Source: Pseudomonas deceptionensis
GTDB lineage: Bacteria > Pseudomonadota > Gammaproteobacteria > Pseudomonadales > Pseudomonadaceae
Length of the DNA: 64,000 nucleotides
Direction of reading: 5' to 3'
Assembly: GCF_900106095.1 (NCBI RefSeq)
Contig: NZ_FNUD01000002.1
Location: 2,749,501 to 2,813,500 of the forward strand
Below, piece by piece: positions 27,235-35,635 of this stretch. Under the pieces are notes generated by a model. That model searched no databases and was not told the DNA's origin. It saw only the letters and a list, made by a program, of their open reading frames with translations. The translations under genes were made by a program, and so were the position numbers. How positions within the stretch are numbered: position 1 is the stretch's first letter; each line of letters opens with the position of its first letter.

Positions 27235-28293
27235 ATGCAGCTACTCAAACACACCCGGCACCTGGCGTTGTCTCTGGCAGGCTTTGTGCTCGCCGTTCCG
27301 GTTGCCGATGCCTGCACCCGCCTGGTTTACCTGGGTGCCAACGACACAGTGATTACGGCACGGTCCATGGACTGGAAAACCGATGTGGCCACCAATCTAT
27401 GGATCTTTCCCAAGGGCATGCAGCGCACCGGGGAAGTGGGGCCGGGGTCAGTCAAGTGGACGTCAAAATACGGCAGCGTGATTGCCACCGGCTACGACAT
27501 TTCAACCACCGACGGGGTCAACGAGGCCGGGTTGTCGGCCAACCTTTTATGGCTGGTGGAGTCAGAGTATCCGCCGGTGCACAAGGGCAAGCCCGGTCTG
27601 AGCATCGCCGCCTGGGCGCAGTACGTGCTGGACAACTTCAGTACCGTTGCCGAAGCGGTGGCAGTCCTTGAAACCGAGCCCTTTACGGTCGTGACGGCCA
27701 AGGTGCCGGGTGAGAGCCGTCTGGCGACGTTGCACCTTTCAATGTCCGATGCCTCGGGCGACAGCGCCATTATTGAATACATAGATGGCAAGCAGGTCAT
27801 TCACCACGACAGAAGCTACCAGGTGATGACCAACTCTCCGGCGTTCGATGCGCAACTGGCAATGAATGCGTATTGGCAATCGGTAGGCGGTACGGTGATG
27901 CTGCCCGGCACCAATCGCTCGGCCGACCGTTTTGCGCGGGCATCCTTTTATGTCAACGCCGTTCCGAAATCCGAGGACCCGCGTTTGTCGCTGGCCAGTG
28001 TGTTCAGCGTGATCAGGAACGTCTCGGTGCCTTACGGCATCAGTACCCCCGGCGAGCCAAACATCTCCTCGACCCGCTGGCGATCGGTGATCGATCACAA
28101 GCGCGGGCTGTACTTCTTTGAGTCGGCGGTCACGCCCAACACGTTTTGGGTGGACTTGAACAAGATCGATTTTTCAAAATCCACCGGTGCTGTCAAAAAG
28201 CTGGACCTGGGGCCGGATCAAAGCACGATTTATTCCGGGGAAGTCTCAAGTCGCTTCGAAGTCGCCCCTGCATTCAAGTTTGAAGGGGCGTAA
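27235..28293 (+). CDS. Secreted linear amide C-N hydrolase (choloylglycine hydrolase / penicillin V acylase family)
   Basis: A 352-residue Ntn-hydrolase. The start at 27235 follows a GAGGAG ribosome site and gives a signal peptide ending VADA. Cleavage there exposes Cys as the new N-terminus (CTRLVYLG), the nucleophile of this family. Other active-site features: TARSMDWKTD (Arg and Asp), the Asn/Asp stretch GVNEAGLSANLLWL near residue 95, and IRNVSVPYGI with an Arg near 300. Gram-negative members can cleave penicillin V or N-acyl homoserine lactones; the periplasmic location here fits such roles. It is paired with the outer-membrane protein gene upstream. Confidence 0.9.
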   Translation: MQLLKHTRHLALSLAGFVLAVPVADACTRLVYLGANDTVITARSMDWKTDVATNLWIFPKGMQRTGEVGPGSVKWTSKYGSVIATGYDISTTDGVNEAGLSANLLWLVESEYPPVHKGKPGLSIAAWAQYVLDNFSTVAEAVAVLETEPFTVVTAKVPGESRLATLHLSMSDASGDSAIIEYIDGKQVIHHDRSYQVMTNSPAFDAQLAMNAYWQSVGGTVMLPGTNRSADRFARASFYVNAVPKSEDPRLSLASVFSVIRNVSVPYGISTPGEPNISSTRWRSVIDHKRGLYFFESAVTPNTFWVDLNKIDFSKSTGAVKKLDLGPDQSTIYSGEVSSRFEVAPAFKFEGA

Positions 28294-28304
28294 CCCTCAA
28301 GCAC

Positions 28305-28340
28305 GCGGCGGGTCACAGTGCCCGGACTGTGACCCGCCGC
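28305..28340. terminator. Bidirectional hairpin between convergent genes
   Basis: A perfect 15-bp stem (28305-28319 with 28326-28340) with a six-base loop lies between the amide hydrolase stop and the aldehyde dehydrogenase stop. No T-run follows on either strand, so it may act as an mRNA 3' stabiliser as much as a terminator. Confidence 0.7.
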
Positions 28341-28356
28341 AGACCAGTGATTGCAA

Positions 28357-29940
28357 TCAGGCCAGCGCGTCGCTGCTATGTGCGCCGTTGACCAGCCGCT
28401 CGATACCCAGCGGGTTGGCGTTTTTGAGCGCATCCGGCAACAGGCTGTCGGGGTAGTTCTGGTAGCACACCGGGCGCAGGAAACGGTCAATGGCCAAGGT
28501 GCCAACCGAAGTGCCACGGGCGTCGGACGTCGCCGGATAAGGCCCGCCATGCACCATCGCGTCACACACCTCGACACCGGTAGGGTAGCCGTTAAGCAGC
28601 AGGCGCCCGGCCTTGTGTTCGAGCACAGGGACCACCTCGGCGAACGCCTGCAAGTCCGCGGGCTCGGCAATCAGCGTGGCAGTCAGTTGGCCATGCAGGC
28701 CATGCAATGCCTGCAACAGTTGCGCCTTGTCTGCGACTTCGACCACCAGAGTGGTGGGCCCGAACACCTCTTCCTGCAGTACCTCCGCGCCATTGATCAG
28801 CAGGCTGGCATTGGCCTGGAACAATTGCGGGCTGGCCTGGTTGCCTTGTTGCGGCGCACCTGCCAGATGGCGAATGCCATCGACGTCGATCAGGCGTTTG
28901 ATGCCTTTGCTGTAGCTGGCCAGCCCTGCGGCATTGAGCAGTGTCTGCGCGGGCTGGGCGCTGAAGAACTGGCCGAGTGATTCGACAAAGGCGCTGAACG
29001 CGGCAGAGCGAACCCCCAGCACCAGGCCCGGGCTGGTGCAGAACTGGCCAGCGCCGAGCATCACCGAACCGCCCAGCTCCCGGGCTATCTGCTCACCCCG
29101 TGCAATCAGTGCCTGTGGCAACACCAGCACCGGGTTGATGCTCGACATCTCGGCAAACACCGGAATCGGTTGCGGCCGTGCAGCGGCCATGTCGCACAGG
29201 GCGCGGCCCCCCGACAAAGACCCGGTAAAACCGACGGCTTGAATCGCCGGGTGCTTGACCAGCGTAGCGCCCACGCCTGCGCCGTAGATCATGTTGAACA
29301 CACCGGCGGGCATGTTGGTGCGCTCAGCGGCGCGCACAATGGCAAGTGCTACCTGTTCTGCGGTTGCCATGTGCCCGCTGTGGGCCTTGAACACCACCGG
29401 GCAACCGGCCGCCAGCGCCGAGGCGGTATCACCGCCGGCGGTGGAGAACGCCAAGGGGAAGTTACTGGCCCCGAACACGGCTACCGGCCCCACGCCAATA
29501 CGGCACTGGCGCAAATCGGCACGGGGCAGTGGCAGGCGATCCGGCAGCGCCTGATCGATGCGTGCCCCGTAAAAGTCGCCGCGCCGCAACACGGTGGCGA
29601 ACAGGCGCATTTGCCCGCTGGTGCGTGCGCGTTCGCCCTGAATACGGGCGGCCGGCAAGGCGGTTTCCCGGCAGACGATGGCTACGAAGTCGTCACCCAG
29701 TGCGTCGAGTTCGTCGGCGATGGCCTCCAGAAACTCCGCACGCCGGGCCGCCGGCAAACTGCGAAAGGCCGGGAACGCAGCGCTGGCCGCGAGGGCGGCG
29801 GCATCCACTTCGGCTTCGGTGGCCTGGAAAAAATTGTAGGGCAGCGCTTCACCGGTGCTGGCATCAACACTTTGCAGGTGAACGGTACCGGCGCTACTGC
29901 GCTGACCGCCAATAAAGTTTTGGCCGGTGATGCGTGTCAT
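28357..29940 (-). CDS. Aldehyde dehydrogenase (NADP+), alpha-ketoglutaric semialdehyde type
   Basis: A 527-residue enzyme from ATG 29940 (AAGGA seven bases before). The family is the 2,5-dioxovalerate dehydrogenase branch of the ALDH superfamily, which ends sugar-acid or hydroxyproline catabolism at 2-oxoglutarate. Visible motifs: GVGPVAVFGASNFPLAFSTA near residue 150, FKAHSGHMATAEQVA near 185, GFTGSLSGGRAL near 240, the catalytic Glu in VFAEMSSINPV near 260 and the catalytic Cys in GAGQFCTSPG near 298. No pathway genes are adjacent, so the physiological substrate is uncertain. An upstream ATG at 29958 lacks a ribosome site. Confidence 0.9.
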   Translation of the reverse strand: MTRITGQNFIGGQRSSAGTVHLQSVDASTGEALPYNFFQATEAEVDAAALAASAAFPAFRSLPAARRAEFLEAIADELDALGDDFVAIVCRETALPAARIQGERARTSGQMRLFATVLRRGDFYGARIDQALPDRLPLPRADLRQCRIGVGPVAVFGASNFPLAFSTAGGDTASALAAGCPVVFKAHSGHMATAEQVALAIVRAAERTNMPAGVFNMIYGAGVGATLVKHPAIQAVGFTGSLSGGRALCDMAAARPQPIPVFAEMSSINPVLVLPQALIARGEQIARELGGSVMLGAGQFCTSPGLVLGVRSAAFSAFVESLGQFFSAQPAQTLLNAAGLASYSKGIKRLIDVDGIRHLAGAPQQGNQASPQLFQANASLLINGAEVLQEEVFGPTTLVVEVADKAQLLQALHGLHGQLTATLIAEPADLQAFAEVVPVLEHKAGRLLLNGYPTGVEVCDAMVHGGPYPATSDARGTSVGTLAIDRFLRPVCYQNYPDSLLPDALKNANPLGIERLVNGAHSSDALA

Positions 29941-30049
29941 ATACATGTCCTTATACAAAGTGGGTGGCGATGTTTGTGCTCACCGAACATTTATTGCGGG
30001 CGCCGCAAAGCCGGCGCCCGCAAGATCAGGTATTGATCTGGCGCCCACT

Positions 30050-30727
30050 CTAGTTTTTGTCTGGGGCGCTGCCCAATGACGAATGCTGATTGGGCGATAA
30101 CCTAGAGGTATCCCTTTTGTTCGCGTGTGCATCCCAGGCGCCAAGGACCTGCGTGATTGCTGCATCCAGAACGGCGTGGGGCACGCCGTCCCGTGCGAGC
30201 GTGGTCAGCCCCAGCAAAAAGCTCTCGAACACAGTGGCCAGGGCAACCGGGTCGGTGTTTACCGACAGTTCTTCGGCACTGATGCCGCGTTCGACACAGG
30301 CAATAAACCCGGCGCGGTTGCGGGCGCGGGCTTGGGCCAGCGGCGCGCAAATGGCCAGGGTCTGGGGTGTGCAGGCACTCATCAGGCCCAGGGCAACCAG
30401 ACAACCACGGGGGTGATCGGTCTCGCACTGCATTTTGGCGGAACTGCGCAATGTTCTTTCGATGGCCTCGCGCGGGGGCAGCCGGAGGTCGAACAGGCTT
30501 TCGGTCACTTTGCCGTGGGTGTTCAGATAGCGTTCCATCACCTCCTTGAACAGGGCTTCCTTGGAGCCGAAAGCCGCATAGAAGCTGGGTGCGGAAATGC
30601 CGGAGCCAATATTCGCCTTGAGTTGGCTGAGCGACGTTGAATCGTAACCGTGCTCCCAGAACAGGTGCATGGCCTGAGTGATTGCCGCGTCACGGTCAAA
30701 CGTACGCGGGCGTCCCATCTGCGCCAT
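30050..30727 (-). CDS. TetR/AcrR family repressor
   Basis: A 225-residue regulator. Start ATG 30727 is preceded by AAGGAG at six bases. The N-terminus GRPRTFDRDAAITQAMHLFWEHGYDSTSLSQL leads into the helix-turn-helix, with the recognition helix ISAPSFYAAFGSKEALF. The C-terminal ligand domain has the CETDHPRGCLVALGL motif common in this COG1309 subgroup. It is divergent from an MFS exporter gene across a 120-bp gap with a perfect palindrome, so repression of that exporter is likely. Confidence 0.92.
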   Translation of the reverse strand: MAQMGRPRTFDRDAAITQAMHLFWEHGYDSTSLSQLKANIGSGISAPSFYAAFGSKEALFKEVMERYLNTHGKVTESLFDLRLPPREAIERTLRSSAKMQCETDHPRGCLVALGLMSACTPQTLAICAPLAQARARNRAGFIACVERGISAEELSVNTDPVALATVFESFLLGLTTLARDGVPHAVLDAAITQVLGAWDAHANKRDTSRLSPNQHSSLGSAPDKN

Positions 30728-30761
30728 TGGAGTCTCCTTCGTTGCGAGACATAAATACTAT

Positions 30762-30822
30762 TCGATACAAAAGTGGTTGACCAACACTTTCCCGACGGCC
30801 TACATTTGTATCGATCGATACA
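30762..30822. promoter_or_regulatory. TetR operator region: perfect 16-bp palindrome plus extra half-site
   Basis: TGTATCGATCGATACA at 30807-30822 is a perfect 16-bp palindrome. The half-site TCGATACA recurs at 30762-30769, nearer the tetR start. The arrangement fits repression of both divergent promoters by the adjacent TetR protein. Confidence 0.75.
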
Positions 30823-30847
30823 TAATCAGGCAAGGTTGGAATACGTG

Positions 30848-32053
30848 ATGGCTTCAGAGCAAAACACCACCGAACGATTACCCATGGGCGCGCTGCTGGC
30901 GCTGGCCATGACCGGTTTTATCTGCATCGTCACCGAGACTTTGCCCGCTGGCCTGCTGCCGCAAATCAGCAGTGGTCTTGAGGTGTCATCCGCACTGGCA
31001 GGGCAGATGGTCACGGTTTACGCGCTGGGCTCACTGTTGGCAGCCATCCCGCTGACCATCGCGACCCAGGGCTGGCGCCGGCGCAATGTGTTGCTGCTGA
31101 CGATTGTCGGCTTTCTGTTGTTCAACTCGATTACCGCGAGCTCAACGGACTATGGCGTGACCCTGGTTGCGCGCTTTTTTGCCGGTGCATCCGCCGGGCT
31201 GGCCTGGAGCCTGCTGGCAGGTTACGCACGGCGCATGGTCGCGCCGCACTTGCAGGGGCGGGCGATGGCGGTAGCGATGGTGGGCACGCCTATTGCGCTG
31301 TCGCTGGGTGTGCCGCTGGGTACCTGGCTGGGTGCGCTGGTGGGCTGGCGCACGGCATTTGGCCTGATCTCGGCATTGACCTTGGTGCTGATCGTCTGGG
31401 TCGTGGTCAAGGTGCCCGATTATCCGGGACAGACGGCATCGCAACGCATTGGCTTGCGTCAGGTGCTGCTGACGCCGGGCGTGCGCTCTGTGCTCGCGGT
31501 GGTGCTGGCCTGGATGCTGGCACACAACATTCTCTATACCTATATCGCGCCTTTTGTGACCCCGGCGGGTCTGGGCAATGATGTGGATCTCGTGTTGCTG
31601 GTCTTCGGGCTGGCGGCGTTGCTGGGGATCTGGTTGACCGGCCGGCTGGTGGACCGGCACCTGCGCAAAGCAGTGCTGGCGAGCCTGGCGACTTTTGCCG
31701 CGATCTCGTTGCTGTTCGGGTTGTCCGCCCAGTCTGCGGCGGTGGTGTACATCGGGACGTTCATCTGGGGGCTGTCTTTTGGCGGCTCCGCGACCCTGTT
31801 GCAAACCGCACTGGCGGATGCCGCGGGCGAGGGCGCTGATGTTGCGCTGTCGATGAACGTGGTGGTCTGGAATAGCGCCATTGCCGCCGGGGCATTGACC
31901 GGTGGCGTGTTGCTCGAGCAAGTCGGTGTCGGGGTCTTTCCGTGGGTGTTGCTGGTGCTGGCGCTGGCGGGGCTATGGATCGTTTTCAGCGCCCGCCGCC
32001 ATGGTTTCCCTCATGGCCAGAGACAAGCAGGTGCGGCAGTTGTCGGGCATTGA
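30848..32053 (+). CDS. MFS exporter, sugar/nucleoside efflux (DHA1) type
   Basis: A 401-residue transporter with 12 predicted helices. The start at 30848 fits the family N-terminus (MGALLALAMTGFICIVTETLPAGLLPQIS); the frame extends upstream through the operator without a ribosome site. The motif GWRRRNVLLLTIVGFLLFN follows helix 2, and LAGYARRMVAPHLQGRAMAVAMVGTPIALSLGVPLG is the DHA1 motif C region near residue 125. It is related to AraJ/NepI-type exporters. Substrate unknown; the divergent TetR suggests inducible drug or metabolite efflux. Confidence 0.9.
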   Translation: MASEQNTTERLPMGALLALAMTGFICIVTETLPAGLLPQISSGLEVSSALAGQMVTVYALGSLLAAIPLTIATQGWRRRNVLLLTIVGFLLFNSITASSTDYGVTLVARFFAGASAGLAWSLLAGYARRMVAPHLQGRAMAVAMVGTPIALSLGVPLGTWLGALVGWRTAFGLISALTLVLIVWVVVKVPDYPGQTASQRIGLRQVLLTPGVRSVLAVVLAWMLAHNILYTYIAPFVTPAGLGNDVDLVLLVFGLAALLGIWLTGRLVDRHLRKAVLASLATFAAISLLFGLSAQSAAVVYIGTFIWGLSFGGSATLLQTALADAAGEGADVALSMNVVVWNSAIAAGALTGGVLLEQVGVGVFPWVLLVLALAGLWIVFSARRHGFPHGQRQAGAAVVGH

Positions 32054-32077
32054 CTGCTCGCCGTTGCCGCTGCGTTA

Positions 32078-32716
32078 TCAGCTGATCTGACCACCGCTTT
32101 CCAGTACATCGTCTGTGGTGTTCAGCGCCGAGATCACGGCAATGCGCAGCCCTTCAACGAGGGTCGTCTGTGCCATGGACGGCCCGCCGCACTGCACCGC
32201 CTGTTGCGGCAGTGCCGGGACGTGGATAAAGCCACTGCGTACTGCGGTCCCGGCCAATGCATGCTGCAGGTAATAGAACACCTGATTGCACACAAAGGTG
32301 CCTGCGGTGTGCGACACCGACGCAGGAATGCCGGCAACTCTTATCGCCCGCACCATAGCCTTGATCGGCAAGGTGCTGAAATACGCCGCAGGACCGTGTG
32401 CCACCACAGGCGTGTCGATCGGCTGATAGCCGAGGTTGTCGGGGATGCGGGCGTCGTTAATGTTGATCGCCACCCGCTCGATGCATATGTCCGCACGGCC
32501 GGGGCCCAGCCCGACGGCGATCACCAGCTCAGGCTCGAACTCGTCCAGTAGCTGTTGCAGGTGCTCGGGTGCCTGGGCAAAGGCGCAAGGCAACTGGCGG
32601 GCGACGATGCGCACATCGCCCGCCAGGGTGCCGTCCAGAGGGCGCACGGCCTCCCAGGACGGGTTGATGGTGTCTTGGTCAAACGGTTCGAAACCGGTCA
32701 GCAGCACAGTACGCAT
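32078..32716 (-). CDS. pcp: Pyroglutamyl-peptidase I (pyrrolidone-carboxylate peptidase)
   Basis: A 212-residue cytoplasmic cysteine peptidase that removes N-terminal pyroglutamate (5-oxoproline) from peptides. The start at 32716 gives the family beginning MRTVLLTGFEPFD. The triad is visible: Glu in ADICIERVAIN near residue 80, Cys in SHTAGTFVCNQVFYYL near 142, His in SGFIHVPALP near 166. The length is standard. It begins 8 bp after the DUF979 stop on the same strand. Association with a DUF969/DUF979 permease-like pair points to uptake of pyroglutamyl compounds. Confidence 0.95.
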   Translation of the reverse strand: MRTVLLTGFEPFDQDTINPSWEAVRPLDGTLAGDVRIVARQLPCAFAQAPEHLQQLLDEFEPELVIAVGLGPGRADICIERVAININDARIPDNLGYQPIDTPVVAHGPAAYFSTLPIKAMVRAIRVAGIPASVSHTAGTFVCNQVFYYLQHALAGTAVRSGFIHVPALPQQAVQCGGPSMAQTTLVEGLRIAVISALNTTDDVLESGGQIS

Positions 32717-32724
32717 TGTCGGCC

Positions 32725-33675
32725 TCACATCAGCACATAAAGCAGCACGATATTGACCACCAGCATGATCAATGCGGTGGGCATTTGTGCCTTGATCACG
32801 GCGTATTTGTCCGGCAGCTCCAGCAGCGCGACGGGCACGATGTTGAAGTTGGCGGCCATCGGCGTCATCAGGGTCCCGCAATAGCCGGAGAACATGCCGA
32901 TCGCTGCCATGACAGCCGGGTTTGCATCGTAGATCCCCACCAGCACCGGCACGCCGACACCGCCAGTCATCACCGGGAACGCCGCAAAGCCGTTGCCCAT
33001 GATCACGGTAAACAGCGCCATGCCCAGAACGTAAACGATCACCGCCACCAGGCGATAGTCCATGTTGATGTAGGCGGTAGTGATATGGGCAACTGCGGTG
33101 CCGACACCTGCGTCATTGAACAGCAGGCCAAGCATGGCCAGCATTTGCGGCAGCACCATGGTCCAGCCCAGGGCTTCGGTCAGGCGGCGCGATTCACGCA
33201 GGCCCTGCAGCGGAGTGTCGCGGGTCAGGATGCAGGCGAGCACCAGCGCCACCATGCAGCCGATACCCAGGGACACAAAGGTGGTGTTCTTGGGGTCGAG
33301 CAGCGGAACGCCACCGATCTGGGTGTTTTTGAGCAGGATGGAACCGATGACGGTGACCAGTGGAATCGACAGCGCCGGAATGAACAGCTTGTGGCCCAGA
33401 CGGCCAGCACTGCCCCGCGCAGCCTTGATGGACAACTCGGCGTGGGTGCCACGGCCAACACCGCCGATGCCGGCAATACCGGCCATCACCAGCACGCCAA
33501 CACCGACCACAAACGGCGACAGACGATCACCAATCAGGAACACCATGGCGAACAGTGCCCAGAACAGGCCGCTGGTCCAGCGTTTGGGGTGGGTGCGATC
33601 ACTCACGATCATGCCCGCGGTGATCAGCAACAGAGCGCCGGCCAGCCAGTAGAAATACTCGATCGAAATAATCAT
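32725..33675 (-). CDS. DUF979 membrane protein
   Basis: A 316-residue polytopic membrane protein with about nine or ten hydrophobic helices. The start at 33675 overlaps the DUF969 stop (ATGA), so the two are translationally coupled. Features include WLAGALLLITAGMIVSDRTHPKRWTSG near the N-terminus, DTPLQGLRESRRL in the middle and GYCGTLMTPMAANFNIVPVALLEL near the C-terminus. The last has the Gly/Thr/Pro-rich appearance of transport motifs in ion-transporter-superfamily proteins. Together with DUF969 it probably forms a split permease. Confidence 0.88.
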   Translation of the reverse strand: MIISIEYFYWLAGALLLITAGMIVSDRTHPKRWTSGLFWALFAMVFLIGDRLSPFVVGVGVLVMAGIAGIGGVGRGTHAELSIKAARGSAGRLGHKLFIPALSIPLVTVIGSILLKNTQIGGVPLLDPKNTTFVSLGIGCMVALVLACILTRDTPLQGLRESRRLTEALGWTMVLPQMLAMLGLLFNDAGVGTAVAHITTAYINMDYRLVAVIVYVLGMALFTVIMGNGFAAFPVMTGGVGVPVLVGIYDANPAVMAAIGMFSGYCGTLMTPMAANFNIVPVALLELPDKYAVIKAQMPTALIMLVVNIVLLYVLM

Positions 33676-34409
33676 CGTGCCAGTTCCTTGGAAGCGTCTG
33701 CGTCTGCTTGTTCTTGGGCGACTTCGGCCATGCTGCGTGACAGCATCAGGTCGAAGCGATACAGGCGCAGCGCATGCACGATAAAGGCGCAAATGGCGGT
33801 CGGAATGCCCCAGAAGGCAATGTGCAGCGGCTCGACATCAAGCCCCGAACCCAACAGGAAGGTGTGCATCAGGGCAATCGCACCAAAGGCCACAAACACG
33901 TCTTCACCGAAGAACAGGCCGATATTGTCGGTGGCGGCGCACATGGCCAGAACTTTTTGACGCACCGGAGCCGGCAGCTTGCCGTACTTGTTTTCGGCGG
34001 CCCCTTCGGCCATCGGCGCCAGCAGTGGCCGTACCATCTGCGGGTGCCCGCCCAGGCTGGTCAGGCCCACTGCTGCGGTGGTTTCACGCACGAACAGGTA
34101 CATGATCAGCAAGCGCCCGACGGTTGCGCGCTGAAAACTGGCGATCCAGTTTTGCGCGTGCAGGCGCAGGCCATGGCGTTCCAGCAGGCCGATCACGGCC
34201 AGGGGCAAGAGCAGGATGAGTTGCAGGGCGCGGGTTTGCAGAAAGCCTTCACCCATTTCACTGATGATTTTTTCCAGCGGGAAGTCGGCAGCAAGGCCGG
34301 TGACAATAGCGGCCGCGCTGACCACCAACAGTGGATTGAAGCGCAGCACAAAGCCGATGATGATGACGAACACGCCAATCAAGGGCCACAGATTTACGAC
34401 GGTTTGCAT
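33672..34409 (-). CDS. DUF969 membrane protein
   Basis: A 245-residue polytopic membrane protein, first gene of the DUF969-DUF979-pcp operon. The start is ATG 34409 (MQTVVNLWPLIG); no clear ribosome site is visible, and the longer frame to 34484 is less plausible. Hydrophobic helices alternate with TTAAVGLTSLGGHPQMVRPLLAPMA near residue 115, which has re-entrant-loop character, and a MCAATDNIGLFFGEDVFVAFGA segment near residue 165. Those polar residues inside a membrane segment suggest a substrate or ion site. Confidence 0.88.
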   Translation of the reverse strand: MQTVVNLWPLIGVFVIIIGFVLRFNPLLVVSAAAIVTGLAADFPLEKIISEMGEGFLQTRALQLILLLPLAVIGLLERHGLRLHAQNWIASFQRATVGRLLIMYLFVRETTAAVGLTSLGGHPQMVRPLLAPMAEGAAENKYGKLPAPVRQKVLAMCAATDNIGLFFGEDVFVAFGAIALMHTFLLGSGLDVEPLHIAFWGIPTAICAFIVHALRLYRFDLMLSRSMAEVAQEQADADASKELAR

Positions 34410-34714
34410 GAGGGGGGAATCCCTTAGCTGATTGCCGCAGCACCAGGGCAGGCTGGTGAGAGCAAGACGAAAGCGGTCAGGCACACTTTCGAAAAATCGG
34501 TACGCTGCCGGACTCAGCGTGTTTTTTTATTTTTGACGCCCGATGAGCATCATTGGCCAGTATGGTTGGTGGCTTTTGGCTGTGCGTCCAGTCAATAAAA
34601 GTTGTCACCGCTGAACAAAAAAGTTTTACCAATCACCGACTTAAGCCGGCTGGCTTGAGGTTGCGGCAAGGGTTTACAGTGATGGTCTGGTTTTGATTGG
34701 GTGAGGCGTCCTAC
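34410..34714. other. Divergent promoter region, DUF969 operon / LysR gene
   Basis: A 305-bp divergent interval. It includes a hairpin with a long T-rich tail on the plus strand at 34502-34534 (ACGCTG/CAGCGT stem, seven-base loop) that no plus-strand gene explains. The LysR-type binding site is expected here but no clear T-N11-A dyad was resolved. Confidence 0.45.
34502..34534 (+). terminator. Orphan terminator-like hairpin between divergent genes
   Basis: The stem ACGCTG (34502-34507) / CAGCGT (34515-34520) is followed by GTTTTTTTATTTTT. It would end a plus-strand transcript, although both neighbours are transcribed away from or start after this point. Confidence 0.45.
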
Positions 34715-35635
34715 ATGAACATGCGATTTCTTCTGACATTCGTCTGGGTGGCGCGTCTTGGCAGCTTTCGACTGACCGCCGAAAAGCTTTCAAGCACCCA
34801 GGCGGCTATATCGAGTCGCATTTCAGTCCTCGAAACCGAGCTTGGGGTGCAGCTGTTCCAGCGCGATTCACGCGGGGTGAATCTGACCCGCGAAGGCCAT
34901 CAAGTGCTGGGCTATGCCGAAGAGATGCTCGCCACCCAACAGCGCCTGCTTCAGTCGCTGGGCCAGGCGGACAGCTTCGCCGGGCGCCTGCGCATCGGGG
35001 TGATGGACACCGTCATTCACAGTTGGTTGGGTGACCTGATCAGCGCGTTGAGCCGCGATTACCCCCAGGTCGAGGTCGAGCTGACGGCCGACACGGCGCT
35101 CAATCTGAATGAGCAGCTGCTTAAAGGTCAGCTGGATCTGATCTTCCAGACAGATTTGTTACGTGCCGATGGCGTGCGCAATGTGCAGCTGGCCAGTTAC
35201 CCCTTGAGCTGGATCGTTGCCAAGGACGCCGCACTGGATCGCCGCTACGACAGCCTGGCGGACCTTTGTCAGGAGCGGCTGCTGACCTTTTCGCGCTTGT
35301 CGCGGCCCCATCAGGACATGCTCAACTTCTTGCACCAGCAGGGCATCGCCGCGCCGCGCATCAGCTGCATCAACTCGGTGGCGGCCATCATCAAACTGGT
35401 GGCCGACGGGTTCGGCATCGGCGCCTTGCCGCCAGTGCTGGTCAGCCGCGAACTGCAAAGCGGCGCGATGATTGCCCTGCCGATCGAAACCGCGCCGGGC
35501 TTTGCGGTGTACGCGAGTTGGCGCGCCGGGGCTGGGCTGGAATTGCATGAGGCGGTGGTGAGCCTCAGCCAGGCGGTCGTTGCCGAATATCAGCGCAGCG
35601 TTGTGCCGGAACACTTCGTCCTGCCGGGCAACTGA
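34715..35635 (+). CDS. LysR family transcriptional regulator
   Basis: A 306-residue regulator from ATG 34715. The N-terminal winged helix-turn-helix is LLTFVWVARLGSFRLTAEKLSSTQAAISSRISVLETELGVQLFQRDSRG. The effector domain begins near residue 90 (GRLRIGVMDTVIHSWLGDLIS), with VADGFGIGALPPVLVSREL near 230. It is divergent from DUF969-DUF979-pcp, the classical LysR arrangement, so it is the likely activator of that operon, with a pyroglutamyl-type inducer as a guess. Confidence 0.9.
   Translation: MNMRFLLTFVWVARLGSFRLTAEKLSSTQAAISSRISVLETELGVQLFQRDSRGVNLTREGHQVLGYAEEMLATQQRLLQSLGQADSFAGRLRIGVMDTVIHSWLGDLISALSRDYPQVEVELTADTALNLNEQLLKGQLDLIFQTDLLRADGVRNVQLASYPLSWIVAKDAALDRRYDSLADLCQERLLTFSRLSRPHQDMLNFLHQQGIAAPRISCINSVAAIIKLVADGFGIGALPPVLVSRELQSGAMIALPIETAPGFAVYASWRAGAGLELHEAVVSLSQAVVAEYQRSVVPEHFVLPGN

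Noticed and set aside
32716..33960. 414-codon plus-strand frame opposite DUF979
   Set aside because: His/Gln/Asp-rich shadow of the real membrane protein genes on the other strand.
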